Positions 1-7,593 of a DNA stretch of 64,000 nt are shown here, piece by piece; position 1 is the first letter of the stretch; each line of letters begins with the position of its first letter. Position numbers and translations under genes: made by a program. The notes beneath the pieces are model-generated. The model worked only from the letters and a program-made list of their open reading frames with translations, had not been told where the DNA came from and searched no databases. The DNA is from Stieleria magnilauensis (lineage in GTDB: Bacteria; Planctomycetota; Planctomycetia; Pirellulales; Pirellulaceae), in the NCBI GenBank assembly GCA_007753675.1, contig CP036432.1, positions 10,635,381 through 10,699,380 of the forward strand, given 5' to 3'.

Positions 1-1626
1 TTCGGAGTCTTTGCCGAGGACGAAGGGGGCGTTTCGCCCACGCCCAACCCGTTCCGGTTGTTCGAGCATGGCAATGCCTTTGAACAAGAACCGAACAACG
101 AAGTCAGCCAGGGGACACCGGTCGAGTTGCCGCTCGCGTTCAACGGCATCATCGAAACCGCCGGCGACGTGGATTGCTTCAAATTCGCCGCCAAAAAGGG
201 ACAGGTTTACGAAGTGGAGTGTTTCGCGCGACGCATTCGCTCCGGGCTGGACCCCGTGCTGAATCTCTACTTCGCCGACGGACGACACCTCGCCGGCAAT
301 GACGATTCGCGAGGTCCCGATGCCTACATCCGATTCACGGTTCCCGAAGACGCCGAGTACGTGATTCGGGTGAACGACCATTTGGGCCGCGGCGGTCCGG
401 ATTTGGTCTACCGGATCGAGTTTCAAGCCGTTCAGCCAGCCCTCACGCTCGGCATTCCCCGCAACGAACGCTATGGACAGTATCGCCAACAGGTCTTTGT
501 GCCCAAGGGGAACCGATTCGGCACCTTGATCACCGCCAATCGGATGAATTTTGGCGGCGATCTGGTGTTGCTGGCCGAACACTTGCCCGCAGGACTGACG
601 ATGCAATGTGATCCGATGCCGGCAAACCAAAACACGATGCCCGTTGTCTTCGAAGCCACCGCCGACGCACAACTGAGCGGCGCCTTGATCGACTTTCTCG
701 CCAGACACGCCGACCCGAACCAGACCATTCGCGGCGGGTTCGTCAACCGAGCCGACTACCTGATCGGCGAACCCAATCAATCCCTCTACCGCTGGAAAGA
801 CGTCGACAAACTTGCCGTCGCGGTTGTCGATGAAGTGCCGTTCCGGATCGAGATCGAGCCCCTCAAAGTGCCACTGGTTCGAGACGGATCGATGAACTTG
901 AAGATCATCGCCCACAAAAAGGAAGGCTGGGACGAAGACATCCAGGTCCAATTGCCCTACCGCCCACCGGGAGTCGGGGCCGGGCCAAGCGTCAACCTGC
1001 CCAAGGGGCAAACCGAAGTCCTGTATCCGATCAACGCCAACGGGGCGGCCGAGATCAAAAACTGGAAGGTATTTGCCCTGGCGACATCGCAAGGGATGTG
1101 GGCGTCTTCGCAATTGACGCCACTAGAAATCACTGACGCCTACGTTCGTTTCGAACTGCAGCGGGCGGCGTGCGAACAGGGCAAAGAAACGTTGCTGCTG
1201 TGCAAGCTGAATCACACGACGGCATTTGAGGGAGAGGCGAAGGCGGAGTTGGTCGGCATGCCGCCCAAGGTCGGGATCGAACCCCTGTCGTTTTCCAAAG
1301 ACACGACCGAGTTGACATTCAAGGTCACGACCGAAGGCGATAGCCCCGTCGGAAAACACACGCTGTTTTGCCAAGTGACGATTCCGCAGAACGGCGATGC
1401 GATCGTCAGTCGCGCGGGGAATGTTGAACTGCAAATCGACGTTCCGCTTCCGCCGCCGGTGACCCAACCTGTCCCCGCGCCTGCAGCGATGCCGGAAGCA
1501 ACCATCCAAGCTCCGCCTGAACCGGCCAAGGCACCCGAGCCGCCGCCAACCAAACCGCTATCGCGATTGGAAAAACTGCGACTGGCCGCTCAGCAACGCC
1601 AAGAATCGCGAACCGAACAGCCTTAG
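1..1626 (+). CDS. PPC-domain secreted protein, 5' partial
   Basis: The reading frame is open from base 1, so the true start lies upstream; 541 residues are visible. Near the visible N-terminus (about residues 20-140) there is a pre-peptidase C-terminal (PPC) domain: a sequence of the type EPNNEVSQGTPVELP is followed by a DVDCFKFAAKKGQ strand and a DPVLNLYFADG-type strand. The middle contains beta-rich Ig-like segments, and the C-terminus is a Pro/Ala-rich tail ending in basic residues. No catalytic motif is visible. In planctomycetes, PPC proteins usually sit beside DUF1501/DUF1549 cytochrome genes, as here, so an extracytoplasmic role is likely. The function is unknown. Confidence 0.8.
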   Translation, partial: FGVFAEDEGGVSPTPNPFRLFEHGNAFEQEPNNEVSQGTPVELPLAFNGIIETAGDVDCFKFAAKKGQVYEVECFARRIRSGLDPVLNLYFADGRHLAGNDDSRGPDAYIRFTVPEDAEYVIRVNDHLGRGGPDLVYRIEFQAVQPALTLGIPRNERYGQYRQQVFVPKGNRFGTLITANRMNFGGDLVLLAEHLPAGLTMQCDPMPANQNTMPVVFEATADAQLSGALIDFLARHADPNQTIRGGFVNRADYLIGEPNQSLYRWKDVDKLAVAVVDEVPFRIEIEPLKVPLVRDGSMNLKIIAHKKEGWDEDIQVQLPYRPPGVGAGPSVNLPKGQTEVLYPINANGAAEIKNWKVFALATSQGMWASSQLTPLEITDAYVRFELQRAACEQGKETLLLCKLNHTTAFEGEAKAELVGMPPKVGIEPLSFSKDTTELTFKVTTEGDSPVGKHTLFCQVTIPQNGDAIVSRAGNVELQIDVPLPPPVTQPVPAPAAMPEATIQAPPEPAKAPEPPPTKPLSRLEKLRLAAQQRQESRTEQP

Positions 1627-1695
1627 CGTCGCCACCGCCAATCACCTCCACCACTCATCCTCCAGCCCTTTCGGATGCAGTCGCAAATCATCGTC

Positions 1696-4143
1696 ATGAA
1701 ATCACAACACTTCCTCGCCTTGGCCGCGTTGATCGCCGTCGTCACCGCAGTGCCGGCGGCCGAGCCCGCGAGTTTGACCGAGACGCGTGTTCCCGTCTCG
1801 ATACGCGTCTACCCGCCCAACGTCGATCTGACGAACGCGCGAGATCATCAATCTGTGATCGTCCAGTCCGTGTTTGCCGACGGCATCACGGAGGACGTCA
1901 CCGACCAGACAACCTTCTCGATCGGTGACACCACGCTGGCGCGGCTGGAGTCCAACGTGGTCTATCCGCAATCCGATGGTTCCACCGAATTGAAGGTGGA
2001 GTACGCAAGCCACCAGGCGGTTCTCCCGGTCTTGGTCAAGGACTCGGGCGTTCAACCGCCGGTCAGTTTCAAACTGGATGTGATGCCAATCTTCATGCGA
2101 GCTGGCTGTAACACGGGCAGTTGTCACGGCGCGGCGCGGGGGAAAGACGGCTTCATGCTCTCGCTGTTCGGTTACGATCCCGACGGTGATCATTTTCGCT
2201 TGACACGACAGTTCCCCGGCCGGCGAATCAATCTGTCGCTTCCGGAAGAAAGCTTGTTAATCCAAAAATCGGTCGGATCCGTTCCCCACACCGGCGGTCA
2301 GCGATTCGCAATGGAAAGCGAATATGCGCAAACACTGTTGCGGTGGCATCAGGCCGGCGCGGTGAACGATCCCGGCGAAGTTCCCCGGGTGACGAAAGTG
2401 GAAGTGTTTCCGGAAACCGCAGTGTTGGATGGTGAAGGCACGACACAGCGTGTCAGCGTCCGCGCCCACTATTCCGATGGAACCGATCGCGACGTCACGT
2501 CGCTCGCGTCCTTTCTCTCCAACAACGACAACTCGGCGCCGATCTCCGCCGACGGCATGGTCACCGCGGCCAATCGGGGCGAGGCGTTCATCATGGCCCG
2601 GTTCGACACCCATACTGTCGGATCTCACGTCATCGTTTTGCCCAAGGACCTGCAGTTCCAGTGGAACGATGCCAAAGATTTCAACTACATCGACACGCAC
2701 ATTCACGCGAAACTGCGCAAGCTGCGGATCAATCCTTCGGACATCTGCAGCGACGAAGAATACTTGCGTCGGGCGACGCTGGATATCGTCGGCATGCTTC
2801 CCACGATCGAAGAATACGAGCGATTTGTGGCCGACGACGACCCGAAGAAACGCGACAAGTTGGTCGATGAACTGCTGGACCGCAAAGAGTTCGTCGAGCT
2901 GTGGGTGATGAAATGGGCCGAGTTGCTGATGATTCGTACCACGCAGCAGATCGCCTACAAACCGATGCTGCGCTATTACAACTGGCTGCAAGAGAAACTG
3001 GCCGCCGAAGTCCCGATCGACAAGATGGTGCAGGAATTACTGAGTGCCAGCGGCGGCACGTTTGAAAACGCGGCGACCAACTATTACCAGATGGAAACCG
3101 ATCCGCTGAAGGTTTCCGAAAACGTCGCTCAAGTGTTCATGGGGATGCGGATTCAGTGTGCCCAGTGTCACAATCATCCCTTCGATCGTTGGACGATGGA
3201 TGACTACTACAGCTTTGCGGCGTTTTTCTCGCAAATCGGGCGCAAGCAGGCCGAAGATCCACGCGAAACCATCGTCTTCAACAGCGGCGGTGGTGAGGTG
3301 AAGCATCCCGTCGATGGCCGTGTCATGGCGCCCAAGTTCCTCGGCTCCGACGCGCCGGATGTGGCCGGCAAAGATCGCCGTGCGGTGATGGCCGATTGGC
3401 TGGCGTCCAAGGACAACCCCTACTTCGCACCGAACCTCGCCAACATCGTTTGGAATCATTTCTTCGGCAAAGGGATCATCAACGAAGTCGACGATGTGCG
3501 GGTCAGCAATCCGCCGGTCAACGCCGAATTGATGGCCGCGCTGTCGGAATCATTCATCGAGTACAACTATGACTTCAAGCGGTTGGTGCGCGACATTTGC
3601 ACGTCGCGAACGTATCAGTTGAGCACCGCGACCAACGAAACGAACAAGCGTGACGATCGCAATTTCTCTCACGCTTCGCTGCGGCGGATTCGTTCTGAAA
3701 TCCTGCTCGATTCGATCACGCAAGCGACCGACACCAAGAACAAATTCGCCGGACTTCCCTTGGGTGCCCGGGCCGTTCAGATTTCTAACGGCAACACCAG
3801 CACCTATTTCCTAACCTCGTTCGGCCGGGCAACCCGCGCCAGTGTCTGTTCCTGTGAAGTCCAGATCGAACCGAATCTTTCACAAGCCCTGCACCTGCTC
3901 AACGGGGAAACCGTCGGCGGCAAAATCGGCGAAGGAAAACTTATTGAAAAGCGATTGGCCGAAGGCAAGCAACCGGCAGAGATCGTTGACGAGCTGTATG
4001 TCCGCTGCCTGACACGCAAGCCCACCGACATCGAAAAACAAAAACTGGGCGAAGCGATTGCCACCTCGCCGGACATCAAAGTGACCCTCGAAGACATCTT
4101 CTGGGCGCTTTTGAATTCACGGGAGTTTGTGTTCAACCACTAA
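1696..4143 (+). CDS. DUF1549/DUF1553 secreted protein with Big-like domains
   Basis: The 815-residue protein begins with MKSQHFLALAALIAVVTA, a clear signal peptide, so I prefer this ATG to one 21 bases upstream. Ig-like (Big_2) domains lie at about residues 30-110 and 230-310. Between them is a cytochrome-like motif C138-N-T-G-S-C-H with CX4CH spacing, which is not the canonical CXXCH. The second half is the planctomycete DUF1549 (PSCyt2) domain containing CAQCHNHPFDRW at about residue 488, followed by DUF1553 (PSD1). The exact reaction of this family is not known. The next gene starts two bases downstream, so the two are probably cotranscribed. Confidence 0.9.
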   Translation: MKSQHFLALAALIAVVTAVPAAEPASLTETRVPVSIRVYPPNVDLTNARDHQSVIVQSVFADGITEDVTDQTTFSIGDTTLARLESNVVYPQSDGSTELKVEYASHQAVLPVLVKDSGVQPPVSFKLDVMPIFMRAGCNTGSCHGAARGKDGFMLSLFGYDPDGDHFRLTRQFPGRRINLSLPEESLLIQKSVGSVPHTGGQRFAMESEYAQTLLRWHQAGAVNDPGEVPRVTKVEVFPETAVLDGEGTTQRVSVRAHYSDGTDRDVTSLASFLSNNDNSAPISADGMVTAANRGEAFIMARFDTHTVGSHVIVLPKDLQFQWNDAKDFNYIDTHIHAKLRKLRINPSDICSDEEYLRRATLDIVGMLPTIEEYERFVADDDPKKRDKLVDELLDRKEFVELWVMKWAELLMIRTTQQIAYKPMLRYYNWLQEKLAAEVPIDKMVQELLSASGGTFENAATNYYQMETDPLKVSENVAQVFMGMRIQCAQCHNHPFDRWTMDDYYSFAAFFSQIGRKQAEDPRETIVFNSGGGEVKHPVDGRVMAPKFLGSDAPDVAGKDRRAVMADWLASKDNPYFAPNLANIVWNHFFGKGIINEVDDVRVSNPPVNAELMAALSESFIEYNYDFKRLVRDICTSRTYQLSTATNETNKRDDRNFSHASLRRIRSEILLDSITQATDTKNKFAGLPLGARAVQISNGNTSTYFLTSFGRATRASVCSCEVQIEPNLSQALHLLNGETVGGKIGEGKLIEKRLAEGKQPAEIVDELYVRCLTRKPTDIEKQKLGEAIATSPDIKVTLEDIFWALLNSREFVFNH

Positions 4144-4144
4144 G

Positions 4145-6883
4145 ATGACCGCAATGATCAACTTACGACGACTGTTTCTGCTTTCCGTGATTCTCTCGGC
4201 TTCGCTCCCCACGAATGCCGAAGAGAAGAAACCGCCCGTTATCACCTTTGACGACCATGTTCGCCCGATCTTTGCACAAGCGTGCGCGTCGTGTCACAAC
4301 CCGGATAAAAAAAGCGCCGACTTGGACCTGACCAACTACAGCGCCCTGATGCAAGGCGGTGCGTCCGGCGAAGTGATCGAACCGGGTGACGCGTCGGCCA
4401 GTTATTTGTATGCCCTGGTCACCCACCAGGACGAGCCTTCGATGCCGCCGGAATCGCCAAAGATTGCCGACGAGAAGATCGAGACGCTGCGCAAGTGGAT
4501 CGATGGCGGCGTCCTCGAGAATGCGGGAAGTTCGGCCAAGGCGGCCAAGAAAAAGAAGTTCGACTTGGCGCTGGCGGCACCCTCGACCGCGCGTCCAGAA
4601 ACCGTGCCTATGCCGGCGCGATTGAGTCTGCAACCCGTTTTATTCACGCCCGACCGAACCGCGATCGACGCCCTGGCGACCAGCCCCTGGGCACCGCTGG
4701 CGGCCGTCAGCAGCCAAAAGCAGGTGCTGCTCTACCACACCGAAACACTCGAACTGCTCGGCGTGCTGCCGTTTCCCGAGGGAACGCCGCGGGTTCTAAA
4801 GTTCAGCCGCAACGGCGGGCTGTTGCTCTGCGGCGGCGGTGTCGCCGGAGCCAGCGGACGCGTGGTCGTCTGGGATATCCACAGCGGCCGACGGATCATC
4901 GAGATCGGCGACGAACTGGATGAAGTCCTGGCCGCCGACATCAGTTCCGATCAAACCCTGATCGCGCTCGGTGGACCACAACGCGTCGTCCGCATCTACG
5001 CCACCGAGACAGGCCAACTGTTGCACGAAATCCGCAAACATACCGATTGGATCACCGCGTTGGAATTCAGCCCCGATAGCGTGTTGCTGGCCACGGGTGA
5101 TCGCAACGGTGGTTTGCAAGTCTGGGAAGGCTGGACGGGCCGCGAGTATCTAACCTTGAAAGGTCACACCGCAGCGGTCACCAGCGTTTCATGGCGCAGC
5201 GATTCCAACCTGCTGGCATCCAGCTGTGAAGACTCGACGATCCGTTTGTGGGAGATGGAAAACGGCGGCGCCGTGAAGAATTGGGGCGCGCATGGTGGAG
5301 GAGCGCTGAGCGTCGAATTCACTCGCGATGGCCGGTTGTTCTCGTGCGGACGAGACCGAATCCCAAAAACGTGGGACCAAAATGGCACCCAGCAACTCGC
5401 GTTTGAAGCGTTCGGCGATTTGGCGTTGGAGGCCACTTACTGTGACGAGACCCACCGCGCGATTTCCGGCGACTTCAGCGGCGAAATCCGCGTTCATGAT
5501 TCGACCAACGGTACGCGATTGGGTCAGTTGGTGAGCAACGCGCCGTTGCTGGAGACGCGGCTGAAGCAAGCTGACGAGTCGCTGCTGGCAGCCCAATCGG
5601 AATTCAAACCGATCTCAGAGGTTTACCAGACCGCACAGTCCGCGTTGCAACAGATCAGCACCGAAGTCGCCGCCGCGCAGAAGGTCGCCGCCGAAGCGAA
5701 GCAGGAATCGGATCGTGCGGCAACCGCGTTGGCCGCCGCACAGGCGACGATGACTCAGGCGGCCAGTGAAAACGCGGTCGCCAGCACAGCGGTCGATGCA
5801 CTGGCCATCAGCGTACCGATGTTGAAGGAGGCTGCCGAAAAGGCGGCCGCCGCCGCGGCACAGTTGCCCAATGACGCAAACCTGATCGCCGCCGCCCAAA
5901 CGATCCGCACGACCGCGGACACCAAGGTCAGCGAAATGACGTCCGCCAAGGGGATCGCGGCGACCAAGTTCGCGGCGTTGCAACAGGCCCAGCAGGCACT
6001 CGATTCGGCGCAGCGGCTGGCCGGTGATGCAGCCGCCGCACGGACCAGCGCGGAGCAGGCCGAACAAATGCTGGTGGCAAAACGGAAACCTGCCGAAGAC
6101 GCATTCAACGCTGCCAAGCAAGCCCACGATCCAGCCGCAGCCGCTGTCGCATCGGCCCGGCAAGCCGTGTCGCGTTGGACCGCCGAAATCGAATTTGATC
6201 GCGAGCTGAAGAAACTGCACCAACAACGTCTGGACAGCGAGCAACAACTCGCGCTCCTCGAAGCCCAACACGCCACATCGCAAGAAGCCGCGGACGTGGC
6301 AAAGTCCAATGCCGATCAGGCGCGGGCGGAATTAGCCGCAGCGCAAGCGGAACTTGCCAAAAATGACGCGGATTACAACACCGCCATCGCTGCGGTGGAG
6401 GCCGCCAAGGCCGCAGCGACCAGCGCGACCGAAGCCAAGCAGAACGCCGCGGCAGGTGTGGAAACCCTGGATCAGGTGATCGTCAAACTCGGCGATGCCG
6501 CGGTCAAGGCCGAGCAGGCGTTGAATCTGGCCAGTGATGATGCGACGTTGATTGCGTTGGTCGGCCAATTGAAATCTGCTACCGCGGAAAAGACCAAACA
6601 ACTTGAGGCCGGTCGAGCCGATTTGGTCGCAAAAACGCAGGCCGAACAGCTCGCGATCGCTGGTGTTGCCGAAGGCGAAGCAAGGGCATCCGGCTTGTTG
6701 GCGATGCAGCAATCGCTCAAACAGAAGGTTGCCGAGGCCACCGCGATGGTTACGACACTGGAAACGAAAACCGCCGACGCGATCCAAGCGGTCCAGGTCG
6801 ACGAAGTGCATGTTTCGCAGTCTCAATCCAACCTCGCCACGATCAATCAAGCGATCGCAACGCTGCAAGGCCTCTCGATTTGA
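4145..6883 (+). CDS. Cytochrome c (PSCyt1)-WD40-coiled coil protein
   Basis: The start at MTAMINLRRLFL follows the previous stop by one base and begins a signal peptide ending near TNA-EE. Residues about 30-120 form a planctomycete cytochrome c domain with heme motif CASCH (C47) and a distal SMPPES loop that could supply the Met ligand. Residues about 160-480 contain WD40 repeats, with several blades of the form HTDWITALEFSPDSVLLATGD. From about residue 480 to the end is a very Ala/Gln/Lys-rich coiled coil of over 400 residues. The protein is probably periplasmic or surface associated and paired with the upstream DUF1549 protein. The role of the coiled coil is unknown. Confidence 0.88.
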   Translation: MTAMINLRRLFLLSVILSASLPTNAEEKKPPVITFDDHVRPIFAQACASCHNPDKKSADLDLTNYSALMQGGASGEVIEPGDASASYLYALVTHQDEPSMPPESPKIADEKIETLRKWIDGGVLENAGSSAKAAKKKKFDLALAAPSTARPETVPMPARLSLQPVLFTPDRTAIDALATSPWAPLAAVSSQKQVLLYHTETLELLGVLPFPEGTPRVLKFSRNGGLLLCGGGVAGASGRVVVWDIHSGRRIIEIGDELDEVLAADISSDQTLIALGGPQRVVRIYATETGQLLHEIRKHTDWITALEFSPDSVLLATGDRNGGLQVWEGWTGREYLTLKGHTAAVTSVSWRSDSNLLASSCEDSTIRLWEMENGGAVKNWGAHGGGALSVEFTRDGRLFSCGRDRIPKTWDQNGTQQLAFEAFGDLALEATYCDETHRAISGDFSGEIRVHDSTNGTRLGQLVSNAPLLETRLKQADESLLAAQSEFKPISEVYQTAQSALQQISTEVAAAQKVAAEAKQESDRAATALAAAQATMTQAASENAVASTAVDALAISVPMLKEAAEKAAAAAAQLPNDANLIAAAQTIRTTADTKVSEMTSAKGIAATKFAALQQAQQALDSAQRLAGDAAAARTSAEQAEQMLVAKRKPAEDAFNAAKQAHDPAAAAVASARQAVSRWTAEIEFDRELKKLHQQRLDSEQQLALLEAQHATSQEAADVAKSNADQARAELAAAQAELAKNDADYNTAIAAVEAAKAAATSATEAKQNAAAGVETLDQVIVKLGDAAVKAEQALNLASDDATLIALVGQLKSATAEKTKQLEAGRADLVAKTQAEQLAIAGVAEGEARASGLLAMQQSLKQKVAEATAMVTTLETKTADAIQAVQVDEVHVSQSQSNLATINQAIATLQGLSI

Positions 6884-6900
6884 ATTTAGCCTTGCGTTTG

Positions 6901-6940
6901 TCGAGCGGACGAAGGTCAGGCTGTAGCTTGCGGAACGATG
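6901..6940 (+). repeat. 40-base dispersed repeat, copy 1
   Basis: This segment begins TCGAGCGGA and ends GCGGAACGATG. It matches 21077-21117 at most positions: the shared blocks are TCGAGCGGA, TCAGGCTGT and GCGGAACGATG, separated by short variable stretches. Both copies are noncoding. Confidence 0.55.
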
Positions 6941-6954
6941 AAACGATCACTGGG

Positions 6955-7027
6955 CCCACGGATAGCAGCGCGAACCCACGGATTTCTTGCACCCTGTCAT
7001 CCGTGGGTTCGCGCTGCGATCCGTGGG
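6955..7027. repeat. 29-bp inverted repeat hairpin
   Basis: The arm at 6955-6983 is complementary to 6999-7027 with one mismatch, leaving a 15-base loop. Each arm contains CGCGAACCCACGGAT or its complement and also repeats CCACGGAT inside itself. The hairpin lies 72 bases after the cytochrome gene stop, so it could end transcription, but no U-run follows. A palindromic repeat element is an equally good reading. Confidence 0.65.
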
Positions 7028-7130
7028 TATTCTTTACGATGGACAGCCGTAGGTCACGCTGTGCGTGACAGGTCTTACTTGTGCCCGGGCTCCCGCCATG
7101 GGAACACTCTGGACGCCAATCGCAACGGGC

Positions 7131-7222
7131 AACGCTGTGAAGCATTTTTTTAGCGGTAGGGCGCGAGCCCTCCGGCGTTTCGGGAACGATGAAGGACCGG
7201 AGGGGTTGCGCTGGGCTGCTAA
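7131..7222 (+). repeat. GCGAGCCCTCCGG palindromic repeat, copy 1
   Basis: The core TAGGGCGCGAGCCCTCCGG is followed by GTTTCGGGAACGATGA and GGACCGGAGGG, giving a stem between AGCCCTCCGG and CCGGAGGG. About 60 bases match 23965-24035 with only a few differences, and the same core occurs in the tandem units at 31814-32098. The sequence GCTGTGAAGCATTTTT precedes it here and in the second copy. Confidence 0.7.
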
Positions 7223-7312
7223 AAGTTCGGGGTTGACGACCTTATTCCTTTGCGCAGGTTTCATTCCTGAAATTCCTGGCGCCCGTTTCCCCGTTGCAGG
7301 ACACGGAGCAAG

Positions 7313-7389
7313 AGATTGAAAATTGCAAAATGAAAACTTCCAATTGCAAATTTGCATTTTTCAATTCTCAATTTCAATTTGCAATCTTC
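7313..7389. repeat. AT-rich island of AATTGCAAA repeats
   Basis: About 77 bases consist of short AATTGCAAA and TTGAAAA words and their complements, such as GATTGAAAATTGCAAAATG and CAATTTGCAATCTT. The stretch is far more AT-rich than its surroundings. It is noncoding and its role is unknown; it may be a dispersed repeat or a curved-DNA segment. Confidence 0.5.
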
Positions 7390-7593
7390 CGTCCGTCCAG
7401 GTTCCTCCGACGCATCCTGTCACAGCTGAAGCGAGGCCGAGCTACCACACGGGGTGCGCTTCGCGACCCCGGGCTTGGTTGTACCACCGCTCTGCGGTGT
7501 ACACCGATTTGCTTTTCCAGCAAAGGAGTTGGTCAGTCACTCCTTTCACGTCCCGATCCGGCGACCGCTGGCAAGCAGGATGCTTACCCCACT

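Larger units (their letters stand above)
6884..7593. other. Intergenic region made mostly of repeats
   Basis: This 710-base gap separates the + strand cytochrome gene from the convergent - strand pyrophosphatase gene. It holds four things: a 40-base sequence shared with the dipeptidase upstream region (6901-6940), a long hairpin (6955-7027), a copy of the GCGAGCCCTCCGG repeat (7131-7222), and an AT-rich island (7313-7389). The frames open across it are low quality and differ in composition from the neighbouring genes. I see no RNA gene. Confidence 0.6.
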
